This document shows, piece by piece, positions 33,001-43,750 of a DNA stretch of 51,142 bases (within the stretch, counting starts at the first letter, position 1; each line of letters opens with the position of its first letter). Origin of the DNA: Tubiluchus corallicola (taxonomy: Eukaryota > Priapulida > Priapulimorpha > Priapulimorphida > Tubiluchidae); assembly GCA_030141605.1 (NCBI GenBank), contig JAQGDQ010001193.1, positions 5,001-56,142 of the forward strand, in the 5' to 3' direction. The notes beneath the pieces are model-generated. The model made no database searches, was not told the DNA's origin, and saw nothing but the letters and a program-made list of their open reading frames with translations. The position numbers and the translations under genes were made by a program.

Positions 33001-34804
33001 TATAACTATGATTTCGACCAAAAACCATGGCGAAGAAAAATCGTGGAATGCAAAACTCTAATGATTTTTGAAAACGTGCCTTAATTCCTACTTTGGATTA
33101 TCCAGAATATTTGAAATTTTATATTTTACGTAAATGCAAGAAAAAGGAATTTATGGCCGACCAGTTTCGAACAAAACTGTTCATTATCAAGGCATCTAAA
33201 ACTAAGAAAATTACCAGAATTTAGAAACAACATCAAGATAACATATAATTCAGTAGGTAGATAGCCAAAAGTTATATGATATCACATTATATACATAATT
33301 TGACAATTTACCTTACAGATTAGCTAACTTGATTGCTATGAAACTATTTAACACTCCACAAGCAAACAAACATTATGTTAGTAGTAACAGAACTGTAAAC
33401 TTTAGGGAGCTGCCATTTTCTTACTGAAATCCACAAACCACAACGCACTGTTGGTGTTGTACAAACTGCTGTTGTATTTGGCTCTTAGGGGTGAGCATTC
33501 TCTAGCAGAAAGCGAATTCGAATCGAATCGAATTTGCGACTTCCGAATTCGAATCAAACCGAAACTTAAAAAACTCGTTCGAATCGATGCTCACCCTTAT
33601 TGGCTATTAACTACTAAATTGTATTTTGACGTTGTTTCTAAATTCTGTTATATTTCTTTGTTTTAAATAAGGATAATCAAAAGTTTTGTTCGAAACTGGT
33701 CGATAATAAATTCCATTTTGATGAAGTTATTTGCCAAATTTTATATAATTTTACGTAAACTTATATCATCTAAGTCTAAAATATGTCTTTACGGCCTATA
33801 GGACGTATGAACTTGGCTGTATTCTTAGCATTTTGTCTAGAAAGTATTTACATTGTGACAAGTGCATAGGTTAATTGGAGCAAAGTATTTCGTTTACTAA
33901 ATTTTTCTTTTTAAAACAGATACTGCTATTTGCTGCGAAGGTTTCTGGCCAGAGTACTGGACTCACAGGCTACAAATTTTTCACAATAAACAGAAGCTTC
34001 ATACTCACGGTAAGATATTTATATAGATAGTGTATTGTTTATTACAGGAAGAACGGACAATTGTTTAGACCCAATCTCATTTTAATTTACCGTCCAAAAT
34101 ACACATTTTCTTGCCTATAAATGTTAGTTACGGCTTCTGATAATTGAACTATTACCTTGGAAAGTTAATTAATAGCAACTGAACACAGGTATTGTTTACG
34201 TGCCAAACTATGGGCAGGTTGCGCAATGACACGCATCTTCCCTGCGCGTCAATTACGTTAGCGTAAGCGAAAATGGCTGATGTGATATCAAAAAATGAGC
34301 TCTACGTCGCACTAACGTCACAAAACAATACTGCAGTTCATGATCATGCTTATCACGGTACTGCACCTGTTTGCCGGCCACCTGAATGTGACGAAAAAGA
34401 TGCCATTGCCAGTCTTGGTGCCATGCCTAGCTTTGAAATGTTTTTGACAATGTTTAACGCAATTATTATTCAATCTAAGTCTTACTTTAAATATTCAATT
34501 TCAATATTTCAGACCATACTCTATTTTAAACTAATGTCTGTAGCTCAGACTCAGCTAAGCCTTTGTATGAGCTATACAGGCTTAACTAGCGTTATCTTTT
34601 GTTAAATTACTATCATACAACAGACTGTATTTAATTGGGGATCAGTCAGCAGATTTACTAATTTGTTTTACATCTAATTTGTGTTTATTGCAGGTAACTG
34701 GTGTATTTGTGACTTACTTCATTCTGCTAGTGCAGTTCAAGCCAAGCATACTGCAACTTACAGAACCTCTCTCTAGAAATGAAACAGCAGCTGAGTTCCA
34801 CTAA
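28837..34804 (+). CDS. gustatory-receptor-like 7TM protein (gene span, 3 exons)
   Basis: Exons 28837-30015, 33920-34009 and 34694-34804 join in phase 0 to give 459 residues. Hydrophobic segments lie at about residues 54-80, 88-112, 152-176, 198-226, 303-330, 338-364 and 415-440. The C-terminal segment has TYFILLVQF (430-438), matching the TYhhhhhQF motif that defines insect gustatory receptors and their GRL relatives in other animals. Two phase-0 introns near the 3' end also fit the ancestral layout of the family. The family forms ligand-gated cation channels with an intracellular N-terminus; the ligand here is unknown. The ATG at 28837 is chosen because it opens the long exon 39 bases after an in-frame region without other candidates and leaves a 53-residue cytoplasmic N-terminus. 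The last exon is repeated inverted at the window's end. Confidence 0.85.
30174..30602. mobile_element. piggyBac-type MITE, copy 3 (nested)
   Basis: Starts tacccgttgtatcccgtggg and ends tttgggactgaaagggttac. Same interior as 19444-19909. The left TTAACCCTT is missing or shared with the outer element. Confidence 0.65.
31132..31239 (+). pseudogene. possible transposase N-terminal stub
   Basis: ATG-started frame of 35 codons: MAGTSAVQLEADEDEILEDP then acidic residues to SEHR and TAG. An acidic N-terminus fits piggyBac transposases, and the host element has piggyBac-type ends. The catalytic domain is absent. Too short for certainty. Confidence 0.35.
31436..31725 (-). mobile_element. LINE 3' end with C2H2 zinc finger
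   Basis: The minus frame carries LTCAKCHRNFQAGIGLVSHL followed by RSHQRN and ends near a (CATC) tail. A C-terminal CxxC...HxxxH with GLxSHLRxH is common at the end of non-LTR retrotransposon ORF2 proteins. It lies in receptor intron 1; a host zinc-finger gene is unlikely. Confidence 0.6.
31822..32198. other. intron, short inverted repeat only
   Basis: Contains a short inverted repeat at 32014-32072 (gtttaaaccatgcaaggttt / aaaccttgcatgg). Otherwise nothing recognised. Confidence 0.5.
32199..32784 (-). mobile_element. mariner-like MITE, inverted copy in the receptor intron
   Basis: Reverse complement of the element at 4295-4869, more diverged (shared words include ccaaaaatttggtcaaatgt, aaaactacgttatgaaatgc). 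Shows the element is mobile and not just part of the EGF-pentraxin duplication. Confidence 0.7.
32785..33485. other. intron, nothing recognised
   Basis: AT-rich sequence without coding or clear repeat signal. Confidence 0.5.
33486..33599. mobile_element. TTCGAA-rich hAT-type MITE, minimal copy
   Basis: 114 bp with TAGGGGTGAGC and GCTCACCCTTA ends, flanked by ttggctct (33478-33485) and ttggctat (33600-33607), a 7-of-8 match. It keeps only the end regions and a few TTCGAA palindromes. Confidence 0.85.
33920..34009 (+). CDS. receptor exon 2
   Basis: 30 codons, phase 0-0, acceptor ttttaaaacag and donor gtaaga. It encodes ILLFAAKVSGQSTGLTGYKF and then FTINRSFILT. GFF/KFF-x-(V/I)-(N/D)-R-x-(F/L)-(I/L) before TM7 is the usual gustatory-receptor context. 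Confidence 0.85.
34694..34804 (+). CDS. receptor exon 3 (TM7, stop)
   Basis: 36 codons plus TAA, acceptor gtttattgcag. It encodes VTGVFVTYFILLVQFKPS and a short hydrophilic tail. It lies at the outer end of the left arm. The inverse copy at 51042-51142 differs by two silent changes and one His to Tyr. Confidence 0.87.
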   Translation, partial: VTGVFVTYFILLVQFKPSILQLTEPLSRNETAAEFH

Positions 34805-34913
34805 CACAAGGATGCCAGTTCGATGCTCTCAATGTGTGGTTTCAATCTGACTGTTTACCTGCTAAGAGAGGAGCATTTGCGTCCCGTGGCTAAGATATCA
34901 TTGCCTTTGAGTG

Positions 34914-34932
34914 CTTAATAATAATAATTTTA

Positions 34933-35028
<96 letters not shown>

Positions 35029-35029
35029 G
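34914..35029. repeat. (AAT)n microsatellite, left arm
   Basis: Nearly pure AAT repeat. The right-arm counterpart, 50842-50932, is shorter. Confidence 0.95.
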
Positions 35030-35039
35030 ACTGAATTCG

Positions 35040-35355
35040 ACTATGGGCTGGAAGCAGCTTCTCCAAAGAAGACCGAAGAGAAGAAAATGAGTGTAGTGGA
35101 GGTGAGGATGTCAAGATGAATGGTGGGAATAAAAAGAAGAGATAAAATTAGAAATAATAATATCAGAGGAACAGTAAAAGTAGTGGAAGCCTCGCAAGAT
35201 TGCGATGGTATGGACACCTGAAAAGAAGAGTCGGTGAAGATCATGTGGGAAGGGAAGACATAAATGAAGAGATGGTCAACAACAGGAATGCGTGGAGAAG
35301 ACTCATTCACAACGGCGACACCACATAGGGAAAAGCTGGGAAGAAGAAGAAGATA
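35040..35355 (+). mobile_element. non-LTR retrotransposon 3' end, left arm
   Basis: Reads in + orientation toward a (GAA)n tail; the frame is broken. It matches 23808-24170 with an internal deletion (cctcgcaagattgcgatggt, gaagatcatgtgggaaggga). The counterpart in the right arm is 50516-50830 (-). Confidence 0.75.
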
Positions 35356-36644
35356 TTTTGATTACGTACAAAACACAAAACACCAGCCTCGTAAAATTTA
35401 ATGTAACATACAAAACATATATATTTTTATCGTGATACCATTTTAACGTAATTGTAAGAATTATTTTGTCACCTGTTTGAATTCGCTGTTAGTTGTTCTG
35501 TACGCTCCAGCCACCATATTCCTTTGTGAATGAATTTTGTCTCTATAAAGGCCTATATAACCCCAACATACATTGAAGTTTTTTTAAGGCACTACTACGA
35601 TTTAACAAAGAATTCATAGTTATTATTAAACAAAAAAATTTATAAATTAAATAACTCACGTTTTTCTGTTGAATTTAGAATGTGCGCACTGTCATAAAGA
35701 TCGCCATGTTTCACGTCTCTAGCGCGAGTGAGCGAGAATGACGTACGCGGTACAGAAAGATGTTTGTTTGCGGATCCTTGGTGACCTCGTGACTGTACTC
35801 ATGACGTCATTCGTCTCGTGCAACGAAAAATGGCAGTTCCTCAAATTTAAAACCGCTAAGAACGAAGTGATAAAAACTCAAAAGAAACAAGTTTCATAGA
35901 AAGTTTATAATAAAATTAATCGAATATTCGTAATGAGAGTAGGATTGTAAGTTTTAAAAGCTTATATTATAGTCAGGGTTTAGTTTAACTTTAAACGTCT
36001 CTATTGTGGGTGCATAGGCCCTTTTTTGGTTTTAATTTAGTTCTCAATTACTGCCACGGTGCTGCCACCTGTTTGTTTATTTAGTAGGCTTTTTACCTTT
36101 TACAGTAGTCACTCTTTATAAATTGAAGCACCTAATATCCTTGAATACATTAGCATTTTGATCTTTCGTGAGCTATAGCTGTAGTAGTTGTATGACATTT
36201 TACCCGTCTTTTGGTTCTCTCCGCCATTGCTCTATTTTTCTGTCTGTGATGAGCATTATGACTGTGAATTTCTTACGAATTTATTGTTGTGACATTGTTG
36301 TTCTTAAGGCTACTTGGAGTTCTCATTCCTGTCTTTGTAACTGTTAAAGGCTCTAACAACGTTAGTTATTGTTAATTAATTTCAATATAGTTTACATAGT
36401 TCTTACATCAGTACTTAGTTATAGCAATACATTTAATCATGCAACTAATTTTCTTCTACTTAATGCAAATTAAACTAAATGTTAATAATTGTCTTTCAGA
36501 ATAAACAAACTTTTGGTCAACACGTTAAACTGGTGTTTTGTATCCATTTCAGTCTCTTTCAGTGTCACTTTGATCTTGTTTATTTATTTATTGCTGGTAC
36601 ATCATGTGTTTAACTGTGGTGGCGGTTCAGTAAACAAACAAACA
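35356..36644. other. no gene seen; CRE-like site
   Basis: AT-rich apart from a more GC-rich stretch at 35690-35840 with TGACGTCA at 35802-35809 (mirror 50061-50068), a cAMP-response-element/bZIP palindrome. Could be a promoter, but no gene start follows that I can support. Confidence 0.4.
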
Positions 36645-37068
36645 TGTGGAAGTTGGAATTGTACATTATAATTAGGTGCTGCCATCAATGGGATAATCCT
36701 GTTACATTTTACCAGCTGACTTACCCTCAGTATAATTGTATGGTCCAGTGAATGCATATTCACTGGTTCTCTCCCTATTTTAAAGTAATAGTTGTTTTGA
36801 AGCCTGTGCAAGTCTGCATAGGTCACCTATACCTATATATACTGACTGGTTTTGCTTTCTAGTCACTCTCACTCTCAGTGTTCAGTGCAGCAGTCATGCT
36901 GCTCATGTGTCTTTAGTTTAATAAACACTTTTCTGTTGTGTGCAGTGCAAATACCTATTATAGATTTTTTATTCTTGTTCATACTTCGGTGCGTAAACTC
37001 AATCATAACAAAGTGAGTGATCTACAACTTCAAACATGACTTTCACAAAACATATATATATATATATG
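36645..37068 (+). mobile_element. LTR retrotransposon remnant, left arm
   Basis: LTR at 36645-37005: TGTGGAAGTTGGAATTGTAC to actcaatca, AATAAA at about 36923, with a short internal flank up to the TATATA tract. It matches 15480-16115 and the mirrored 48859-49225. Confidence 0.75.
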
Positions 37069-37121
37069 AACTTATGAAAATATTGATATGACGCATAATA
37101 GAGACCAAAAGCGAAATGAAA

Positions 37122-37127
37122 TTTATT
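37122..37127 (-). terminator. polyadenylation signal, left membrane-protein gene
   Basis: AATAAA on the minus strand, 36 bases after the stop codon (mirror 48739-48744). Confidence 0.5.
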
Positions 37128-37162
37128 AACTTATTAATTGACATCAAATCAAATGCTTCATA

Positions 37163-40100
37163 CTAATTTGACATTCGTGATGGTTTGGGTGACTCTAATT
37201 CAGAATATTCTCCAAGCCGTGGAGAGAGACTGCGAGTGGAAAGAGATTCCTTGATGGATGCTGGAGTTGGATGGTCGTTAGCTGAATCTTCAGCATCAGT
37301 CTTGTCACTGTAGTATAATTCCTCGTAAGCTCTGTCTAAATCAGACTCTACCTACAAAATGCAAAATAATGAACAACATAAGATATGCGATTGCAAAAAT
37401 TTATAACTAGAAGGCACTTGGTAATCAAATTATTAACTGATGATTATGACGACGACGGTGATGATGATGATGATGATGATGGCGTCGGCGACGACGACGA
37501 TGATGATAACGGTGGTCACGATATTTTTGTGGTTGATGCTGGCGAAGGAGAAGACTATAATGATGATATGACAGTGATGACAATGATAATGACAATGATT
37601 ATGTTAACAATAATTTTATGATAATGATATAATGTCCTTATCCTTATTGGTAATGGCAGCGATGACAATGATGATGATGATGATGACAGTGATGACAACG
37701 ATATTTTTGTGATTGATGACGGCAAAGATGAAGGCGATAATGTCGATATGGCAGTGATGATAATGATAATGACGATGATTATGTTAATAATCATTTAATG
37801 ATTGTGATATCCTTGTCCTTATCGTTATCCTTACTGATAACGGTAACGGTAACAATAAGGATAAGATGATGATGATGATATTTCAGCAATTGGCACTAAC
37901 ATTTTAAATTATCATTTCTAGCTGCATACGACTTTCCAGCAGGTAAGTGAAATGCTGAGTAATATAGATTTGCCTGGAAAGTTTTTTAGGACATAATTTA
38001 AAATTGCCTTTTCTTCCCCAGATTTACGTTGTGCGTATATGACGTCATGTAATGGCTCCTTAGGATCCCTATTGTGGGAGATTTAAGATGAAAACAAACA
38101 AAAATTTCTTTTAACGCAAGTACGATATAATAGTATAATTTTTAAGGTGATTTTTTTCCGAAATCAACTTCCGGTACCCCCTTTTCTTGTCCTTTAAGTT
38201 TATAATCTTACATCTATTTGTTCTGCAGCGTTCACTGCATCTACATTATCTAAGCAACCCTTGGCTAGTTCAGCAAACTCTGCTTTTTGTGCATCAAGTC
38301 TAGCAGCTAGTTCCTTTTTGCAAGCGAGGCTGTTCTCTTTTCTTTCTTTTCTTGCTGTTTCCTTCAGTCTGGTTATTTCCTTCTTCATTTGATTTTTACA
38401 CGCTTGTTTGTAATCCATCTGCAATGACAATGATAATAGCAATTTGACATTAAAATAGCAATCTAACATTAAAATTAGCAATCTAAGAATAAAAATAGCA
38501 ATTTAACACTAAAATAGCAATTTAACATTAAAAATAGCAACTTAACATTAAAAATAGCAATTTAACAATTCACGTTTGTTGTGAGTTTTGTTGTGAGAGC
38601 TACCAGTGTTCATTGCTGCAACTTCTCTTGGTGTAATTATGGTTTAATAAGAGCAATAAAGTGAGTAATTTCATTTTAGCGTAACAAAGTGAGTAATTTC
38701 ATTTTAGAGTAACAAAACGAGTAATTTCATTTTAGAGTAACAAAACGAGTAATTTCATTTTAAAGTAACAAAATGTGCAGTTTCACATTACAGTAACAAA
38801 CTGAGTAATTTCATTTTAAAATAACAAACTTATAATTTCGTATTACAGTAACAAACTGAGTAATTTCATGTTAGGGTAACAAACTTATTAATTTAGTATT
38901 ACAGTGACAAACTGAATAATTTCGTTTTGCAGTAACAAAACGAGTAATTTTATTTTAGAGTAACAAAACGAGTAATTTTATTTTAGAGTAACAAAACGAG
39001 TGATTTCATTTTAGAGTTACAAGATGATTCGTTTCATTTTGCTGTCACAAAGCGAGTAATTTCAATTCAGAGTAACTGAGCAACTAAGTGAGTAGTTTCA
39101 TCTTAAAGTAAAAAATCAGTAGTTTATTTTAGAATAACAAAGTGAGCAATTCTTCATCTTACAGTAATAAAGTGAGTAATTTCGTTTTGAAGCAAAAAAG
39201 TGAGTAATTTCATTTTACAGCAATAAAGTGAGTAATTTCATTTTACAGCAATAAAGTGAGTAATTTCATTTTACAGCAATAAAGTGAGTAATTTTATTTT
39301 TACAGCAATAAAGTGAGTAATTTTATTTTTACAGTAATAAAGTGAGTAATTTCACCCTAGGGTGATAAAGTGAGTAACTTCATTTTACAGCAGCAAAGTG
39401 AGTAACTTCATTTTACAGCAGCAATAAAGTGAGTAATTTCATTTTACAGCAATAAAGTGAGTAATTTCATTTTTCTTTTACATATAAGGAGAAATGCTTA
39501 CCTCGTTTTTCGTATGCACTGCAATTTCGTTTCTTAGTTTTGCAAACATTTCTGCAAAAGATATAAATTGTTTAGAATGCATGCTTTCTTACAACTATTT
39601 TACTTAAAAGGTTGAGTTATTTCTTGTATCACATTTTAGTGGCACAATGTAATGAAATGTAACGGAATGTAATGTCAAGGTTATTTCTGTACAGCACAAC
39701 ATTTTTTTTAAATTTCAGCATGCTAAAAAATCAATTTAAGATACATGAGATGCAATAATATTTAAAATACATTAAAAATATCAAGACATATCAAGACGGA
39801 AGATAATGGCATTATCAGTTTACTCGAAACTCACAAAAGTTTTTGAGAATAGGAAGATTTCTTTGGAAACAAAAATTAGAATATTCTCAGCCTTAGTTGA
39901 AACTGTATTTCTGTATACCTCTGAGCTCTTGGACATTAAAAGCAAATCATAAAGCTGAAATCGATGCATTTCAAAGGCGAAATTACAGAAACATTTTGGG
40001 TATTAGATGGCCAAAGAAAATTTCAAACAAAGATCTATATGAAAAAATAAAAGAAGAACCTTGGACAAGACGCAGTTTAAGATGGATTGGGCATATGCTT

Positions 40101-41820
40101 AGACTACCTGATGATATTCCAGTGAAGATAGCTCTTCAACAAGCCATAGAACCGGCTAAAAAACCTGCAGGAGGACAAATGTTAACATATTTAGATTTTG
40201 CACAGAAAGATTTAAACATTTCAGCATTGAACCTTAGAAATAAATCCACCTGGGGCATTGCGGTGAGCAGGAAGTCCTGGCATAGGAAGGTGAGCAGAAT
40301 CATGTCCCTGGACGTATAATTCATTGAAGAAGAAGAAGAAGTCACGCAAACATGTTTAGGGTTTTCAGCATTGATGGAGTGTCTGCCACAATTCTAGATG
40401 CTTTCAAGAACTAATTAGCCACAAGAGAGAACAAATGAATTATGACGTAATAATGACGATATGAACGTAATAATCAGGACGAATTTCAACTGCTATTGAG
40501 AAAACAAAATGGAGTTTAATTAAATTGAATTAAATAACGTGAGATAAATTATTTTACCTTTATTTTCGCTCAGCATCGTCCGTATTTCGTTACTTCGTGT
40601 TCTATATTGACCATACCTGTGCAGAGAAGAAAATCTTTTCACGGTTAAGCTACGACTCCTTGTGTACGTAATGCGTAATGCGTGATCCGTAATGCGTAAT
40701 GCGTATACAGCAGTTTATATTTAAACACATGGGAATGTTTGCTTGTGCGTGTAATGCGTAATGCGTGGTCCGTAATGCGTAATGCATATACAGCAGTTTA
40801 TATTTAAACACATGGGAATGTTTGCTTGTGCGCGTAATGCGTAATGCGTGGTCCGTAATGCGTATACAGCAGTTTATATTTAAACACATGGAAATGTTTC
40901 CTTATGCGCGTAATGCGTACACAGCAGTTTATATTTAAACGCATGCAAATGTTTCCTTGTGCGCGTAATGCGTAATGCGTACACAGCAGTTTATATTTAA
41001 ACGCATGCAAATGTTTCCTTGTGCGCGTAATGCGTAATGCGTACACAGCAGTTTATATTTAAACGCATGCAAATGTTTCCTTGTGCGCGTAATGCGTAAT
41101 GCGTATACAGCAGTTTATATTGAAACACATGGAAATGTTTCTTTCTGCGCGTAATGCGTAATGCGTATACAGCAGTTTATATTTAAACATATGGAAATGT
41201 TTCCTTGTACGCGTAATGCGTAATGCGTATACAGCAGTTTATATTTAAATGCAAGGAAATGTTTCCTTGTGCGCGTAATGCGTAATGCGTAATGCGTATA
41301 CAGCAGTTTATATTTAAACACATGGAAATGTTTCCTTGTGCGCGTAATGCGTAATGCGTGATGCGTATACAACAGTTTATATTTAAACACAAGGAAGTGC
41401 TTTCATGTGTGAGTAAAGCGTAATACGTTAGCTGCTAAAACTGTTACTATTACAATAGCAACTGCGTCGTCAAGTGTACACAAATGCGTTGTCAGGTTCA
41501 CTTAACCTTTGACATTTAACGATCATCATCAATCGTTGGAACTGTGGAAATGTTCATTGCTGCGTTTATATGTTTTACTGCATAAATAGAAATTACCTGA
41601 ATCCGCCATAAGCCAGTAACGTTAGTAGCATTGTGAGCAGGGCTGCAATCCCCAAGATCACAACTTCTGAAAGCAAATACTCAGTGAGTTGTAACTTAAA
41701 CTTGAAAATTCACCAATTTATTAGATTCCCACTCAGTCGAAATCCATTTTTTGTTAATTGTTTTAATTCGAGAGAAAGAGAGACAGAGCAGAAGAGAGAA
41801 AGGCAAAGGGAGAGATTGAT

Positions 41821-41868
<48 letters not shown>

Positions 41869-41890
41869 AGAGAGAAAGAGGAAGAGAGAA

Positions 41891-41971
<81 letters not shown>

Positions 41972-42255
41972 TGGGGGAGCGAAAAGAGAGAGGATGAGCG
42001 AAAAGAGAGAGAGAGTGAGAAAGCGAGCGAGGGAGAGAGAGGGAGAGAGAAACAGGGGAAAAGCGAGAAGCAGAGAGACACAGAGGCAGGGTAAAATGGA
42101 GAGTGATAGAGAGAATGTGTGTGAGAATGTGAGAGGGAGAAAGAGGAGAAGAGAGAAAGAGAAGGAGCGAAAGAGACAGGGGAAAAGGGAGAGACAGATA
42201 GGCATAGAACCGGGGGTGAAACAGAGAAGGAGAGAGAGGATGTGTGAGAGAACGT

Positions 42256-42308
<53 letters not shown>

Positions 42309-42583
42309 AGAAAAAACGAGAGATAAAGGGAAACCATGAGTACACGAGGTGTTAATGATAATTTTCACTTGCTTAACATTTTAGCATTACCTGTATTTTC
42401 AGTTAATGAATAGTCTGATGTTTGCTGGCTTTCCTGAGAAGGTTCACTGTCTGCTTCCTGAAAAGGTTCAGCTTCCTCTTCATCATCGTCTCTTTTCTGT
42501 ATACGATCGTCTGTGACGTCAGTGGGAATGAGAAAAAATGTTTGTTTGCTATCCGAGTCAGTACCTGGGTCACGAACCAAATT
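37163..42583 (-). CDS. single-pass membrane, charged-helix protein, left-arm copy (5' end missing)
   Basis: Exons, 5' to 3' on the minus strand: 42583-42391, 41666-41597, 40616-40558, 39551-39502, 38418-38212 and 37351-37163. Phases agree at every junction. The product matches the right-arm copy except for a few residues (Asp for Asn after IQKR, Asn for Thr in KLRNEIAV, Gln for Glu in AAEQID). All splice sites are intact. As on the other side, an in-frame TAG lies just upstream of 42583 and no ATG starts the first exon. It is antisense to the LINE fragment in its third intron. I do not recognise the family. See 42985-48703 for the domain description. Confidence 0.75.
37440..37880. repeat. (GAT)n-type imperfect repeat, left arm
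   Basis: Interrupted GAT/GAC trinucleotide repeats in intron 5 of the membrane-protein gene. The acidic open frame through them is an artefact. Mirror 47985-48430. Confidence 0.85.
38430..38570. repeat. 21-bp minisatellite (aaaatagcaatttaacatt), left arm
   Basis: About six imperfect copies directly beside exon 38212-38418. The mirror array, 47195-47440, is about 100 bp longer. Confidence 0.8.
38655..39475. repeat. 28-bp minisatellite (gtgagtaatttcattttaca), left arm
   Basis: About 29 imperfect copies in the intron between exons 38212-38418 and 39502-39551. Mirror 46060-47110. Confidence 0.9.
39785..40345 (+). mobile_element. non-LTR retrotransposon 3' end, left arm
   Basis: The + frame reads AEIDAFQRRNYRNILGIRWP, then EEPWTRRSLRWIGHMLRLPD and SWHRKVSRIMSLDV, stop and a (GAA)n tail. 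Typical C-terminal end of a LINE polyprotein, uninterrupted for 140 codons. Antisense in an intron of the membrane-protein gene. Mirror 45190-45750. Confidence 0.85.
40660..41405. repeat. 75-bp minisatellite (cgtaatgcg / cagcagtttatatttaaac), left arm
   Basis: Ten or so copies, each with a variable number of the inner word taatgcg. Mirror 44165-44880. The many frames through it are shadows. Confidence 0.9.
41765..42320. repeat. (GA)n microsatellite, left arm
   Basis: Purine-only tract with GA, GGGA and AAGA variants in intron 1 of the membrane-protein gene. Mirror 43240-43805 (CT on +). Predicted Ser/Leu or Arg/Glu proteins are artefacts. Confidence 0.93.
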
Positions 42584-42603
42584 CTAATTCAGTTTTAAAG
42601 ATT

Positions 42604-42969
42604 TTGGAATAAATTTTCTAATCATAAACATCATCTCGTAAAGATAGTGCATATTGCTAGATTTTGAACTACAGTGCTGCTGTATTTACCTGTCCTGAGG
42701 GCAGATTTCTTTTATTTTAGAATTCTGTATGGCTAATGTCTACAGAGGATGCAATGGGCATATGATGATGATTCTATAATGAAGGGTTCGGAAGTGGTGC
42801 TGACAAGCCACTGGCGTAGCAGTGTCTAGTTTTTTGCTGGATTACTGCTGTGTTTACATGTCTGAAGGCAGATTTCTTTTATTTTAGAATTCTGCCTGGC
42901 CAATTTCTGCAATTGACGTGACGGGCGTATGATGATGATGATGATGATGATGATGAATTGTTGAAGATT
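42604..42969 (-). mobile_element. spacer of the inverted duplication: two SINE-like copies
   Basis: 42775-42955 matches the element at 18238-18423 (ccactggcgtagcagtgtct, ggcagatttcttttatttta, ending in (ATG)n), here in + orientation. A more decayed copy with the same words lies at 42667-42765. This asymmetric block is the only part near the centre not shared by both arms. Confidence 0.7.
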
Positions 42970-42984
42970 GTAAAACGGAATTAG

Positions 42985-43259
42985 AATTTGGTTCGTGACC
43001 CAGGTACTGACTCGGATAGCAAACAAACATTTTTTCTCATTCCCACTGACGTCACAGACGATCGTATACAGAAAAGAAACGATGATGAAGAGGAAGCTGA
43101 ACCTTTTCAGGAAGCAGACAGTGAACCTTCTCAGGAAAGCCAGCAAACATCAGACTATTCATTAACTGAAAATACAGGTAATGCTAAAATGTTAAGCAAG
43201 TGAAAATTATCATTAACACCTCGTGTACTCATGGTTTCCCTTTATCTCTCGTTTTTTCT

Positions 43260-43324
<65 letters not shown>

Positions 43325-43608
43325 ACGTTCTCTCACACATCCTCTCTCTCCTTCTCTGTTTCACCCCCGGTTCTATGCCTATCTGTCTCTCCCTTTTCCC
43401 CTGTCTCTTTCGCTCCTTCTATTTCTTTCTTCTCCTCTTTCTCCCTCTCACATTCTCACACACATTCTCTCTATCACTCTCCATTTTACCCTGCCTCTGT
43501 GTCTCTCTGCTTCTCGCTTTTCCCCTGTTTCTCTCTCCCTCTCTCTCCCTCGCTCGCTTTCTCGCTCTCTCTCTCTTTTCGCTCATCCTCTCTCTTTTCG
43601 CTCCCCTA

Positions 43609-43672
<64 letters not shown>

Positions 43673-43715
43673 TCCTCTCTCTCTCTCTTTCTCTCTTCCT
43701 CTTTCTCTCTCTCAT

Positions 43716-43750
<35 letters not shown>

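Larger units (their letters stand above)
34694..42603. repeat. left arm of the giant inverted duplication
   Basis: Aligns in reverse complement with 42970-51142 through genes, introns, minisatellites and transposon remnants. The outer limit is not known because the right arm runs into the window end. Differences are scattered substitutions plus length changes in the simple repeats. Confidence 0.93.

Noticed and set aside
34273-34605. 110-codon frame in receptor intron 2
   Set aside because: Starts with a plausible ATG but shows no recognisable domain and sits between well-supported receptor exons; likely chance or an unrecognised element scrap.
37385-37794. Poly-Asp protein
   Set aside because: Translation of GAT/GAC repeats in an intron.
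38655-39475. CRISPR-like regular array
   Set aside because: Units are contiguous with no unique spacers, in a eukaryotic intron; this is a minisatellite.
40660-41405. Overlapping frames rich in NINCC and ITHYALR
   Set aside because: Six-frame shadows of the 75-bp minisatellite, which also differ in copy number between arms.
41633-42368. Several 100-210-codon frames and their mirrors at 43200-43938
   Set aside because: Same cause: dinucleotide tract read in all frames. The only real coding nearby is the exon at 42391-42583 and its mirror.
42988-43203. Start codon at 42988 for the membrane protein
   Set aside because: The codon is TTG, not ATG, and the frame continues past a clear donor at 43178. 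Treated as an internal exon.
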